A stretch of DNA of 55,227 nucleotides from Parafrankia elaeagni (GTDB lineage: Bacteria; Actinomycetota; Actinomycetes; Frankiales; Frankiaceae). Numbering within the stretch: the first letter of the stretch is position 1; each line of letters begins with the position of its first letter. The position numbers and the translations under genes are program-made. The DNA lies in contig NZ_KB893737.1 of assembly GCF_000374165.1 (NCBI RefSeq), positions 1 to 55,227 of the forward strand, written 5' to 3'. Below the pieces are notes generated by a model. The model had not been told where the DNA came from, did not search any database, and saw nothing but the letters and a program-made list of their open reading frames with translations. Positions 7,676 through 17,241 of this stretch are shown here, one piece after another.

Positions 7676-9622
7676 ATGGGGGGCGCCGGGCCGTCGGGCA
7701 CTGATCACGTGATCGTGTGCGGGCTGAACTCACTCGGCATGAGCATCACCGAGCACCTGGACGCCGCCGGGGTCCGCGTCGTCGTCGTCGACGACCGTGG
7801 TGGGCCCGGTCTGCGCCGCCGGCTGGAACGGCTCGGGGTCACCCTCGTCCCGGAGGGGGCCGAGCACGCGGAATCGCTGCGGGAGGCGGGCCTCGACCGG
7901 GCGCTGGCGCTGGTGGCCTGCGGCGGCAGCGATCTGGAGAACCTGCGGACCTGCCTCGTCGCCGCCGAGGCGGCCCCGGGCACCAGGATCGTGGCCAACA
8001 TCGACAATCACCAGCTCGGCAGCCAGCTCCAGGACACCATCGCCGAGGTCCGGGTGCTCAGCGTCGGTGGGCTCGCCGGGCCGGGCTTCGTCGAGGCGTG
8101 CCTGCAGTCATCGGTGATCCACGCCTTCGCCCCCGGCGGGACGTCCGGCGAGGCGGAGATCCTCGCCGTGGTCGACGAGGACGTCCCCCGACGGGCCGCG
8201 TTCCGCGAGCTGTACGGAGACCTCACGCCGGTCTCGTTGCGGCGTGCCGGCGAGCGGCGCGCCGACCTCTGCCCGCCGCGGGACGTCATGGTCGCGCCCG
8301 GCGACCGGCTGGTCGTCCTGGGCCGGCTCTCGGACCTGCGCACCCGCGGACTGTCGTCGGACGACCTGTCCCACGCCCGCATGTTCACCGCGCTCGCCAC
8401 CCATGCGGCCAGGGCCGGCGCCGGCACAGCGCCCACAGCCGCCACCGGGGCGCCTGGTTCCGCCGCTCCGACTGCCGACGGCCGCGCCGACGCGGCCACG
8501 GCCGGGGTCACGGCCGGGGTCACGGCAGGCAGGGGCGCCGGGCGGAGAGGTGCCCGCCAGCCCCGCGGCAGGCGCCTGCGGGGACTCGCCGCCGTGATGC
8601 AGGCGGAGCTCGACGCACCCTTCCGGCGGGCCCTCGCGGTCGTGACCGCCGTGACGGCCGTGAGCACCGTCGTCCTCGCCCTGACCTACCGGAACAACAA
8701 CCCGGCCGCGCCGGCCGACTTCGACACTCTGGACGCGCTCTACCTCACCGTCGGGACGATGGTCACGGTCGGCTACGGCGACTACAACTTCGGCACGGCC
8801 GACACCTGGCTCCAGGTCTTCGGCATCTGCCTGATGCTGTTCGGGGCGCTGGCGGTGGCCGTCGTCTATGCCTTCATCACCAACGTCATCGTCAGTCGCC
8901 GGCTGGAGCGGATACTCGGCATCGGCCAGGCGCGCACCGTGCGTGACCACGTGATCATCTGCGGGCTCGGTCCGGTCGGCGTGGCGGTCATGGATGGACT
9001 GCTGCGCGCCGGCCGGCCGGCCGTGGTCGTGGAACGGGACGAGAACAACCGCTACCTTCCCGTCGCCCGGGAACGCGGCGTCCCGGTGGTGATCGGCGAC
9101 GCGACGGTGGGCTCGACGCTGATGGAGGCCGGTCTGGAGCGCGCGACCACGATCGCGGCCCTGACCGGCGACGGCCACGCGAACCTGGAGACCGTCCTGT
9201 CCGCCCGGCAGGCGCGAGCTCCCGGCACCGGCGACCTGCCGCTGCGCGTCGTCGCCCGGGTCCTCGACACGGCGCTGGCGGACGACATCGAGCACCGGTT
9301 CGGCATCCACACCGCACGCAGCGCCACCGCGCTGGCCGTCCCGTACTTCGTCGCCGCGGCCGTCGGCCAGGACGTGGTCAGCTCCTTCTACGCCGAGCAG
9401 ACGCCGTTTCTGGTCGTGCGCATGCCGAAGCGTGCCGGCGACGGCGACGGGATCGGATCAGACGCCGACGAGGGCGCCGGGATCCGTGTCGTCGGGGTGG
9501 GCGGGGCGGGTGCCGGTGACGGGACCGAACCGCTCGTCGTGGGGCCCGCAAGCAAGATCATCAGCCTGGGGCGCCGCGACCAGCGTCCCCCTGCTCCCCC
9601 TGCTCCCGCCGGCCCGCGTTGA
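7676..9622 (+). CDS. potassium channel protein with two RCK (TrkA-N) domains
   Basis: 648 residues from ATG 7676. An N-terminal Rossmann RCK domain (HVIVCGLNSLGMSITEHL) is followed by a TrkA-C-like region to about residue 215 and an Ala/Thr/Gly-rich linker. Residues about 320-410 form a two-helix pore with the K+ selectivity filter TVGYGD near 364. A second RCK domain starts HVIICGLGPVGVAVM. The usual order is pore-RCK-RCK; here an RCK precedes the pore. RCK domains bind nucleotide or ions and gate the channel. The tail is Pro-rich and variable. A tandem TAGVTAGVTAG stretch in the linker reflects a 12-bp repeat. The upstream spacer has the 10-bp repeat array. Confidence 0.9.
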   Translation: MGGAGPSGTDHVIVCGLNSLGMSITEHLDAAGVRVVVVDDRGGPGLRRRLERLGVTLVPEGAEHAESLREAGLDRALALVACGGSDLENLRTCLVAAEAAPGTRIVANIDNHQLGSQLQDTIAEVRVLSVGGLAGPGFVEACLQSSVIHAFAPGGTSGEAEILAVVDEDVPRRAAFRELYGDLTPVSLRRAGERRADLCPPRDVMVAPGDRLVVLGRLSDLRTRGLSSDDLSHARMFTALATHAARAGAGTAPTAATGAPGSAAPTADGRADAATAGVTAGVTAGRGAGRRGARQPRGRRLRGLAAVMQAELDAPFRRALAVVTAVTAVSTVVLALTYRNNNPAAPADFDTLDALYLTVGTMVTVGYGDYNFGTADTWLQVFGICLMLFGALAVAVVYAFITNVIVSRRLERILGIGQARTVRDHVIICGLGPVGVAVMDGLLRAGRPAVVVERDENNRYLPVARERGVPVVIGDATVGSTLMEAGLERATTIAALTGDGHANLETVLSARQARAPGTGDLPLRVVARVLDTALADDIEHRFGIHTARSATALAVPYFVAAAVGQDVVSSFYAEQTPFLVVRMPKRAGDGDGIGSDADEGAGIRVVGVGGAGAGDGTEPLVVGPASKIISLGRRDQRPPAPPAPAGPR

Positions 9623-9730
9623 GTGCCTGCCCGGGCCGCCGGACGGCGCCGGCTGTGGTCCGCGCCGGCGGGCGTTCCGGGCCCGACGCCCGACGCCCAA
9701 CGCCCGACGGGTAGGCGGCGGGCCTCAGGG

Positions 9731-10534
9731 TCAACGGGTGGCGACGCCCAGCAGGCCTGTGCGGATGCGGTCGGCGACCGCGGTGAGCTGCGTGCTGAGG
9801 TAGAAGTGCCCGCCGGGGAAGACGGCCAGATCGAAGTCGCCGGTGGTGTGCGGGCGCCAGGCCAGCGCCTCGTCCCGGGTCACCGCCGGGTCACTGTCGC
9901 CGATCATCACCCGCAGCGGCGCGTTGATGACGGCGCCTGGCTCACTGCGGTAGGTCTCGATCGCCTGGTAGTCGGCGCGCGCCGACGGCAGGATCATCTG
10001 CCTGAACTCGGGATCGTCCAGGAGACGCGGATCGGTGCCGCCGAGCCGCGCGATCGACGCGAGAACGGCGTCGTCGTCCCGACCGTGCACCGAGCCGGGG
10101 CGCCCCCGCGACGGCGCCGGCCGGGCGGACGGAAACAGGACCAGCGGCTCCGGAGCACCCGGGGTGTTCTCCAGCCGCCGGATCACCTCGAAGGCGACGA
10201 TCGACCCCATGCTGTGCCCGAACAGGGCGAGCGGACGGTCCCCGAAGGGCATCAGGTGCGCGGCGACCACGTCGGCGAGCGCCTCGATGCTGGTCAGCGG
10301 CTGCTCGGCGAGCCGATCCTGACGGCCGGGGTACTGCACCGCGACGACCTGGGCAACGTCGGCCAGTGCCCGTGACAGCGGGTGGAAGAAGGTCGCCGCG
10401 CCACCCGCGTGCGGAAAGCACACCAGCCGCGGGCCGGACTCGTCGGCGGGTCTGAACTGCCGGATCCACCGGTCGACGTCGCCGGTCACGGTCACCACCA
10501 TCGGGAGAGGGAACAGCGCAGGCACGCGGCTCAC
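9731..10534 (-). CDS. type II thioesterase (alpha/beta hydrolase)
   Basis: 267 residues, usual length for editing thioesterases of PKS/NRPS systems. It shows LVCFPHAGGAATFF, the QYPGRQDRL signature, the nucleophile elbow GHSMGS near residue 107, the acid region MIGDSDPAV and the catalytic His in GGHFYL near 241. Such enzymes hydrolyse stalled or mis-primed acyl chains from carrier proteins. It lies over 33 kb from the PKS genes in this window and no NRPS/PKS is adjacent, so it is an orphan here. The start could be GTG 10534 or ATG 10501; neither has a strong ribosome site. Converges with the channel gene over a spacer holding CGACGCC repeats (9684-9704). Confidence 0.9.
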   Translation of the reverse strand: MSRVPALFPLPMVVTVTGDVDRWIRQFRPADESGPRLVCFPHAGGAATFFHPLSRALADVAQVVAVQYPGRQDRLAEQPLTSIEALADVVAAHLMPFGDRPLALFGHSMGSIVAFEVIRRLENTPGAPEPLVLFPSARPAPSRGRPGSVHGRDDDAVLASIARLGGTDPRLLDDPEFRQMILPSARADYQAIETYRSEPGAVINAPLRVMIGDSDPAVTRDEALAWRPHTTGDFDLAVFPGGHFYLSTQLTAVADRIRTGLLGVATR

Positions 10535-11383
10535 CTGCGGACATAGTCATCACATCACGCATTCCGGCCACCGGTCACCTGACGTCTCCGCGGAGCCGAG
10601 GGACGCCTGCCCGCCTCCGGCGGCCAGCCGTCCCTCGGCTGCCCGGGAGACGCCGTGGTCCACGGCAACCCGGCCCGGCAGCAGAACCGAAGCCACAGTG
10701 CCGCACATTCAGGTCGACCTATGATAGAAAAACGGTGACACTCCCTCTGTCCTGATCGAAGTCCTATGATTTTCGGAGACGGGCGGCAGCCGGCAACAAT
10801 GCGGAGCCCGGCCGTCGGCTGCCCGGAGAACGCGGCAGCCGCATCGAACGTGTGCCATTCGGGGGTTTGACATGGAATTGCAAGGTCGACAGCCACCTGC
10901 CGGGTGTATCCGACGAAGACCCGTTCCAGCACCGACCGGCTGAACCGGGCGGCAGGTTTCCGGAAGCGCGCGTGGGCGGCCCTCCGAATCCACACCCCGC
11001 CGAATTCACACCCCGCCCATCCAGAATCTGCCCATCCAGACATTCGGCGTGATTGAATTGCCACGCCATGCCGGAGCGTTTGGCCGGCCTTTTCCCTTCC
11101 GGGTTCCCGCCACCGCCCCGGGGCCGCATCTCTCCCCACGTTCCCGCACGCATGCCCGTTCATCTTCATTCCATCTGCCGTTGGCACACACTTTCGGCCC
11201 AGGTCAGCGGCCACGGCACGGTCGTGCCCAGCAGTTCGCCAGCGCCTTCGTGCGACCCGGACTCCACTGAACCCGTCCGTGCGCGCATCCATGGCCCGTA
11301 CCGACACCCGGCCCGGCGATCACGCCACCAGGAACCTTCCAGAGACAGCATGTCGGTAACAGTGAGAGTTCGAAGAGGAGCAC
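10535..11383. other. long region without a recognisable gene
   Basis: About 850 bases between the divergent thioesterase and amidohydrolase genes. Base composition dips near 10725-10785 (AT-rich patch with TATGATAG), untypical of coding DNA here. Open frames on both strands give no recognisable protein and have no good ribosome site. A palindrome GGCACG-GT-CGTGCC lies at 11215-11228, and a GAGGAG ribosome site precedes the amidohydrolase. It may hold promoters, a leader RNA or decayed DNA. Confidence 0.5.
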
Positions 11384-12595
11384 ATGGTGGTGTTCGATCG
11401 CGACGCGGATCAGGCCTCCGACCCGACGCGGGCGGAGCACAGCCCCTCCCCCGACCGGTCAGGCGATGATCATCGGGCGGGCCGCGCCTCCCGCCGGAGC
11501 CTGCTGCTGACCGCGACCGGCCTGATGGCCGGGGCCACGGTGGCGGCCGGCGGGACAGCCGCCGCCGTGACCTCCCCGGCACCGGGCCCGTCGTCGTCGC
11601 TGCTGCCCGGCCAGCCGGGCGAGCCGGCCGGATCCCGCCGGGAGATGCCGCTGCGCATCGACGTGCACCACCACGCGATGATGCCGGTGCCCGTCCGGGA
11701 CTGGCTGATCGCCCACGGAGTGATCCCCCCCTCCGGCGGCCCCCTGAACACCCAGTGGGACATCGACACCGCCATCGCCACCATGGACCAGTACGGCATT
11801 GCGCTGGCGCTCGTCTCCGCGGCCGTCCCCGCCGCGTTCATGCCCACTCCGGCGCTGGCCGTCGAACTGTCGACGATCGTCAACGACAGCCTGAGCGCCA
11901 TCTCGGCCGCCCGTCCGGACCGCTTCGGCTGGCTCGCCACGATCCCGTTGCTGGACGCGGCGGACGCCGTCCGGGAGATCAACCGGTCCTACGACGAACT
12001 CGGAGCCGACGGGGTGCTGCTCACCACCCACGTCGGCACCCGCTACCTCGGCGACCCGACGCTGGAACCGGTGCTGGCGGCGCTGAACGCACGGGACGGC
12101 GTGGCGCTGGTGCACCCGTACGACCTGCCCGGTGCGTCACCGATCGCGGTACCGGCCTTCCTGATGGACTACGCGGCGGACACCGGACGGGCCGCCGTGC
12201 AGCTCATCGTGTCCGGCGCACTCGACCGCCATCCACGGATCCGCTGGATCCTCGCGCACGGTGGCGGGGCCTTCCCCTACCTGGCCGGCCGGCTCTCGCT
12301 GGGTCGTGCGCTGGGGTACGGGGCCGACCCGGCAGTCGTCCGGTCGGCGCTGCGCCGCTTCTGGTACGACACCGCCGGCCCCATGTCGCCGTACTCGACG
12401 CCGAGCCTGCTCGCCGCCGCCGGCAGCGACAAGATCCTTTTTGGATCGGACTACAACGCGATTCCCGCGGCCACACTCGGCGACGGTGTGGCGGCGTTGC
12501 GCGCGGACCCGGCGCTCGACTGGCAGGCCCGCGCCGCGATCGCGCGCGGCAACGCCCTGCGGCTGTTCCCCTCCCTCGCCCACCGGCTGCGCTGA
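11384..12595 (+). CDS. Tat-exported amidohydrolase (amidohydrolase_2 / ACMSD-like)
   Basis: 403 residues; ATG 11384 follows GAGGAG. The N-terminus has a twin-arginine signal, SRRSLLLTATGLMAGA. The mature protein opens with IDVHHH (metal-binding HxH), then LVHPYD, the second-sphere HGGGAFPYLAGR, and FGSDYN with the metal Asp. This is the order of the ACMSD/decarboxylase-like amidohydrolase_2 family: TIM-barrel metal enzymes that decarboxylate aromatic acids or hydrolyse lactones. An exported form is less common. Substrate cannot be told. Converges with the sensor kinase gene. Confidence 0.88.
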   Translation: MVVFDRDADQASDPTRAEHSPSPDRSGDDHRAGRASRRSLLLTATGLMAGATVAAGGTAAAVTSPAPGPSSSLLPGQPGEPAGSRREMPLRIDVHHHAMMPVPVRDWLIAHGVIPPSGGPLNTQWDIDTAIATMDQYGIALALVSAAVPAAFMPTPALAVELSTIVNDSLSAISAARPDRFGWLATIPLLDAADAVREINRSYDELGADGVLLTTHVGTRYLGDPTLEPVLAALNARDGVALVHPYDLPGASPIAVPAFLMDYAADTGRAAVQLIVSGALDRHPRIRWILAHGGGAFPYLAGRLSLGRALGYGADPAVVRSALRRFWYDTAGPMSPYSTPSLLAAAGSDKILFGSDYNAIPAATLGDGVAALRADPALDWQARAAIARGNALRLFPSLAHRLR

Positions 12596-12643
12596 GCGGC
12601 CGGCGCAGGTCGGATCAGGTCAGGGCCGCGCTGGCTGTCAGAG

Positions 12644-15175
12644 CTACGCCGACTGCCAGCGCAGTTCCACGGTGAGGCGTCCGTCGTCGACGTCCACGAG
12701 CGCCTGGACGGCACCGGTGAGGGCTGGCGGCTCGCGGCCGCCGGGCCAGGCGGCGGAGACGAAAACGCTGCCACCGCCGGTGCCGCTCCACATGGTGAGC
12801 ATCGCCCGGTTCTCCGGCAGGATCGCCAGGGTGCGGTCGAGCAGATCCACCAGCCCGGCCCGCAGGTCGAGCGGCACGGCAAGCGGCACAGCGCCCGGCT
12901 CGCCGGCGATCTGGACCTCGACCGTCATGCCCCGCCCCTCCGCGGCGGCCACCACGGCCTCGATGTCCTCGGCGAGCGTGGCCAGGGTGGCGCCGGCGCC
13001 GTCCCGCGCGAGCATCCGCCGGATGCCCGCCGCCTGCCGTGCGCACAGCCGGCGCCACCGCGGGTCCCGCGGATCGGCGTCACCACCGGCGAGGGCGTCC
13101 AGCATGGGCAGGACCTCGCCGCGGATGGCGCCCAGCCAGCGGGCCCGCTCCGCGCGGATCATCGCGTCCGAGTCCTGCCCGGCGAGCATCTCCGCCTCGG
13201 TCCGCACGGCCAGAGCGGTGGTGTCGGCCGTCCGGCGCAGCAGCGGCCCGATCATCGCCACCATGAGCTGCAGCCCGAGGATGCCGTAGGTGAGGGACAG
13301 CAGGCGCGAAAGCGTCAGCGGGTCGGTCGCGCCGCGGACGACCACCGTCACCACAACCGCGCCCAGCGCGACGGCGCAGGCGGCGATCGCCTGCGCGGCC
13401 GTCCGGGAGGCGGTCACGAAGGCCAGCAGCAGCGCCACCACGATGAGCGGCCAGTTCGTGATGCGCAGCAGCTCGGTGTTGTCGACGTTGACGCTGGCCA
13501 GCACCGCGCCGACCGACAGCGCGGTCAGGGCCGCGGCCTCCGCGCCCGACAGCGGCCGGGGCCGGGACACCCTCGCCACGGCGAGTGTCCCCAGCCCCAG
13601 CGCACACCAGATCCCGAGGGCGGCGAGCGGGGAGCGCACGCGCCCGAGGGTGACGACCAGCGGCACCAGCATCAGCACATGCCAGGCGAGCGCGACACCG
13701 GCGACGACGGCCCGCAGGCCGGAGCTGTAGTCCCGGCGCAGGGCCACGGCGGTCATCTCCCGCACCAGCTCCGCGCCGGCCCGCTCGCCGTACTCCGCCG
13801 CGTATCCCGCCTCGGCCGCCGCTGCCGCCGCCGACACCGACGGACCGGCCGGCCAGCGCATCGTGACGACGGTGCCCCGCCCGGGCGCCGAGTCGACGGT
13901 GGCCAGGCCGCCGGCGTCGCGGACCCGGGCGAGCACCGACTGGCGCACCCCGAGCCGGTCGGGGGCGGCCCGGCCCGGCTGGAAGCCGGCGCCCTGGTCA
14001 CGCACCCGGATCGTCAGCCGCCCGGGCGCCCGTTCCACCCGCACCCAGGCCTCGCCCGTCCCCGCGTGCCGCGCCACGTTCGCGAGTGCCTCACCGGTCG
14101 CCCCGGCAAGCGCGGCGACGACCACCGCCGGCGGCTCGTCCGACGCCGCCCGCACGGACCGCTCGAGTGGCGCGGTCCCCTGCAGGTGCACGACAAGACC
14201 GCGGTCGCCGGCGCTCGCGACGGCCGCGGCGAGCGCCGCGTCGAGCCCGACCGGTGGCGGCCCGAAGTCGTAGGCGAGCAGCTGCCGGATGGCATCCGCA
14301 CTCGCCCCGCACCGGCGGCGGGCCAGAACGACATCGCCGCCGCCGCCCCAGGCGAGGCCGGTGAGCGTGTTCAGCACGGTGTCGTGCAGGACCCGCTGGC
14401 GCTCACGGCGGTCATGGTCCAGCGTGAGCACGAGCAGCCGGGCGCGATGGCCCAGCATCGCCGAGGTCAGACGGTCGTCGGCGCGGCGGCCCGCGGCCCG
14501 CAGCCGCACCGCGGCACACGCGAACAGCACCGGCACCACGATCGTGAACGTGACAGCGGTGAACACCTGCGGGCGCCCCTCGTGCCCACCCACGGCCACC
14601 GCGACGACCAGGCAGGCCTGCGCCACCGCGAACCGGCGTGGGGACAGCGCCCACCCCGCGGTCAGCCCGGCGTGCAGAACGGCGAGCAGGACCCAGCTCC
14701 CGGTATCGCCGATCGATGGCGGTGGCAGGCAGAACGGGCTGAGCAGCACCGGGACCGCGGCTACCGCCACCGTCGCGGCCGCCATCCGCTCACCGACACC
14801 GTGGCGCAGGCTCCGCGCGACGAAGAACGCACCCCAGGCCGCGGTGCCCACGATCACCAGCACCGCGGCGGGCTTCTCCTCGTACCAGGACCGCCACAGG
14901 AACAGGTAGATCACGGTGATGAGACACACTGCCGCCCGCAGCCCCGCGAGCGAACGGACCACCGACCGTTCCAGCGCCGCCCCGGCCCGCGTCGACCCGG
15001 CCGGAGCAGGGTCGCCCGGACGCTCCAAGCCGCGGCCGCCGGCCCGCCGCGGAAACGGCGCCGGGGCCGCGGGCGCGGCCCCGGCAGGGACCGCTGCCGG
15101 CTCCAGTGCCCCCACGGACGCCGGAACACCCACCGGCGCCGCCGGCGCCGCCATGCCCCTGTCGCGCGTCCCCAT
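12644..15175 (-). CDS. membrane sensor histidine kinase with duplicated architecture
   Basis: About 843 residues. The first half has an Ala/Pro-rich N-terminus, about six membrane helices, a HisKA_3-type helix with RQRVLHDTVLNTL (phosphoacceptor His), and an HATPase with GEALANVARHAG, RDQGAGF and GRGTVVTMRW. The second half repeats the plan: several membrane helices, a helical RARWLGAIRGEVLPML stretch and a poorly conserved ATPase-like end without phosphoacceptor His or clear N/G boxes. NarL-class kinases sense envelope signals and phosphorylate LuxR-type regulators, but none is adjacent. ATG 15175 has AGGGTGA 5 bases upstream; a longer reading from 15253 is possible. Confidence 0.82.
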   Translation of the reverse strand: MGTRDRGMAAPAAPVGVPASVGALEPAAVPAGAAPAAPAPFPRRAGGRGLERPGDPAPAGSTRAGAALERSVVRSLAGLRAAVCLITVIYLFLWRSWYEEKPAAVLVIVGTAAWGAFFVARSLRHGVGERMAAATVAVAAVPVLLSPFCLPPPSIGDTGSWVLLAVLHAGLTAGWALSPRRFAVAQACLVVAVAVGGHEGRPQVFTAVTFTIVVPVLFACAAVRLRAAGRRADDRLTSAMLGHRARLLVLTLDHDRRERQRVLHDTVLNTLTGLAWGGGGDVVLARRRCGASADAIRQLLAYDFGPPPVGLDAALAAAVASAGDRGLVVHLQGTAPLERSVRAASDEPPAVVVAALAGATGEALANVARHAGTGEAWVRVERAPGRLTIRVRDQGAGFQPGRAAPDRLGVRQSVLARVRDAGGLATVDSAPGRGTVVTMRWPAGPSVSAAAAAAEAGYAAEYGERAGAELVREMTAVALRRDYSSGLRAVVAGVALAWHVLMLVPLVVTLGRVRSPLAALGIWCALGLGTLAVARVSRPRPLSGAEAAALTALSVGAVLASVNVDNTELLRITNWPLIVVALLLAFVTASRTAAQAIAACAVALGAVVVTVVVRGATDPLTLSRLLSLTYGILGLQLMVAMIGPLLRRTADTTALAVRTEAEMLAGQDSDAMIRAERARWLGAIRGEVLPMLDALAGGDADPRDPRWRRLCARQAAGIRRMLARDGAGATLATLAEDIEAVVAAAEGRGMTVEVQIAGEPGAVPLAVPLDLRAGLVDLLDRTLAILPENRAMLTMWSGTGGGSVFVSAAWPGGREPPALTGAVQALVDVDDGRLTVELRWQSA

Positions 15176-15419
15176 GCGTTCACCCTGCCATGGCCGAGGT
15201 CCGTCGGAGAGCGGGCGACCCGGAAGCCTCCATTCACCCACGCTGATCGTCAATGACGCGCGCCCGCCAGCAGTCCATCATTCTCTACCTCTTTAAACGA
15301 GATGTTGGAGCCCGGGAAGCGTCGGTGCCGGCTGGAGGTGACGACTGGAACTGCGCGAGGTTCCGCGGGAGGAAGCCGCCCGGTCATCTCGGAGTGAATG
15401 AGGGCCCATAACCGTCGGC

Positions 15420-16046
15420 TTGCCGCACAGCGTCACTGGCATGACGGTGATCCGCGCGCCGCGCCGGCCCCGGGTCAGCTGCCCGCCACCATGGCGGACC
15501 ATGGCCGCCTTCGCCGTCGTCCGCGCTGCCACAGCCGCCGCGCTCGTTCTCTGCGCGTTCGCGGCCTGCGGGAGAGTCGTGCCCGCCGCGCGCGGCTCCG
15601 ACGCTCCGGGCACCGCCCCTCCCACCGCGACAGCGCCGTCCATAGGCAGCTCGCTCATCGCGCTCGGACCACGGCAGGGCACACTCGACGAGGCCGCCGG
15701 CCGGCGGCTCACCACCTGGCTGACGGTGATTGTGCTGGCCGGTGGCGGCCAGGAGGCCACGGGCGATCCCGGGGCCAGGCCGAACGGATACGGGCGGTGG
15801 GCGTCACGGGTCTGGCTTCGCGCCGCCGGCAGCGGCACCGCCGAGGGCCGGGTGTCCATCGACGTGTACGCGGACGTCCAGGACCGGGAACGCTGGCAAC
15901 GCGAGACCACTGCCGGCTCACAACATCTGATCGCGGGGCCACTGTGGACGATCACCACCTCCAGCGAGAGGAACGAGGCACTGATCCGCCGCCATCTCGC
16001 GCGGGCATCCGCCAGGACCACTCCCCAGGGAGCTGCCGGAAAATAA
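15420..16046 (+). CDS. secreted lipoprotein, function unknown
   Basis: 208 residues. A signal sequence (TAAALVLCAFAAC) ends in a lipobox-like FAAC around residue 50, followed by an Ala/Pro/Thr linker and a compact domain with WLTVIVLAGGG, WASRVWLRAAG and VSIDVYADVQDRERW. No family recognised. The long N-terminal region suggests that an internal ATG at 15441 or later may be the real start. Lies between the sensor kinase (divergent) and the PRC/DUF2382 gene. Confidence 0.6.
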   Translation: MPHSVTGMTVIRAPRRPRVSCPPPWRTMAAFAVVRAATAAALVLCAFAACGRVVPAARGSDAPGTAPPTATAPSIGSSLIALGPRQGTLDEAAGRRLTTWLTVIVLAGGGQEATGDPGARPNGYGRWASRVWLRAAGSGTAEGRVSIDVYADVQDRERWQRETTAGSQHLIAGPLWTITTSSERNEALIRRHLARASARTTPQGAAGK

Positions 16047-16338
16047 CTTCAGGCTTTGATGCTGCTCTTGTCGAACGATGACCAGCAGGACGTGGCCCGC
16101 AGGTGCCGAGGGCAGGATCTGCTCCCGAAACGGCCCGCCGGCCACGTGTCGCTCATGCGTCTCGACCGACAGAACGCCACTCCTCGCAGGAAATTTCACA
16201 CTATAAAAAGTTATTTTACAATCATCAAACAAGAGGTTTGCTACGGGTAGTTATTAGGAATCTTGGGTCGCGGGTGTCAGTCACCCGTATTCGGGCATCG
16301 AACTACAGTAACCGACGCCATCGAGAGAGGAGAGCTAC
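16047..16338 (+). promoter_or_regulatory. AT-rich leader of the PRC/DUF2382 stress gene
   Basis: About 290 bases. A patch at 16195-16260 is far lower in GC than any other part of the window. Next comes hairpin CGGGTG-TCAGT-CACCCG (16271-16287), whose right arm could instead pair with a downstream CGGG (CCCG-TATT-CGGG, 16284-16295). A GGAGAG ribosome site precedes the GTG start. This looks like promoter plus structured leader. No clear SigB-type -35/-10 pair with correct spacing could be fixed. Confidence 0.45.
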
Positions 16339-17130
16339 GTGCCTGCGCTCACCGAATACGATCGTTGGCCGGGCTGTACAGTCGTGGACTGCGACGGCAT
16401 GAAGATCGGAACGGTCGCGACTTTGTTCGTCGAATCGCCCGATAACGGCCGTCCCAAGTTCGCCGCCGTGCACACCGGGATGTTCGGCACGAAGACGACC
16501 GTCGTACCACTCGACAATGCGTCCACACAAGGAGACGACCTCGCTGTTCCCTTCACCAAGTCCCAGGTGAAGGACGCGCCGAGGATCGACGCCGGCGCGG
16601 ATATCTCGCCGCGCCAGGAGCAGAACATCTACTCCTACTACGGGTTCGATGACGCCTCGTCCCGCGGCATGAGCGGCCGTGAGCAGACGCGGGACGAGAG
16701 GAGTACGCGGACCGGCCACGCCGGAGGCCCCGACGCCCGGGCCAGCCTCGGCGGCGACGATGCGATGACGCGGTCGGAGGAACGGCTGCACATCGGCACG
16801 GAAAACGTCGAGACCGGCCGGGCACGGCTGCGCAAGTACGTCGTGACCGAGAACGTGCAGCGAACTGTCCCGGTCACGCACGAGGAGATTCGCGTCGAGC
16901 GCGAGCCCATCACGGGCACCACCCGGGACGCTGCCCACACCGGGCCCGACCTGACCGAGCAGGAGCGCGAAGTGACGCTGCACGCGGAACGCCCCGTGGT
17001 CCAGAAGGAGACCGTCCCGGTGGAACGCGTCCGGCTGAGCACCGAGCAGGTCACCCAGGAAGAGCAGGTCAACGAGCAGGTCCGCCGAGAGGAAATCGAC
17101 ATCGATGTCGACGACCCCCCCGGCCGCTGA
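16339..17130 (+). CDS. PRC-barrel and DUF2382 stress-response protein
   Basis: 263 residues. An N-terminal PRC barrel spans residues 7-80 (GCTVVDCDGMKIGTVATLF, PKFAAVH). A flexible Gly/Arg/Asp-rich middle is followed by a charged, helical/beta DUF2382 region (EERLHIGTENVETGRARLRKYV, VPVTHEEIRVEREPI, and the later RVRLSTEQVTQEEQV). This domain pair is widespread in actinobacteria and deinococci and linked to general stress, as remembered. GTG 16339 has GGAGAG 6-7 bases upstream. The AT-rich leader with hairpins suggests special control. Third PRC-type gene in the window. Confidence 0.92.
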   Translation: MPALTEYDRWPGCTVVDCDGMKIGTVATLFVESPDNGRPKFAAVHTGMFGTKTTVVPLDNASTQGDDLAVPFTKSQVKDAPRIDAGADISPRQEQNIYSYYGFDDASSRGMSGREQTRDERSTRTGHAGGPDARASLGGDDAMTRSEERLHIGTENVETGRARLRKYVVTENVQRTVPVTHEEIRVEREPITGTTRDAAHTGPDLTEQEREVTLHAERPVVQKETVPVERVRLSTEQVTQEEQVNEQVRREEIDIDVDDPPGR

Positions 17131-17227
17131 GCGGTTCCCCGACGTCTCGACAGGGGAGCGGTCTCGCCGCCAGCCTGATCATGGCGCCGAGGCCGGACCG
17201 CCCTGCCTCCACCGCACCCGGAGCGGT

Positions 17228-17241
17228 TCACCGCGTGCCGG

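Noticed and set aside
10555-11307. 250-codon frame in the gap after the thioesterase
   Set aside because: Cys/Trp/Arg-rich composition, no ribosome site, no domain; not a convincing protein.
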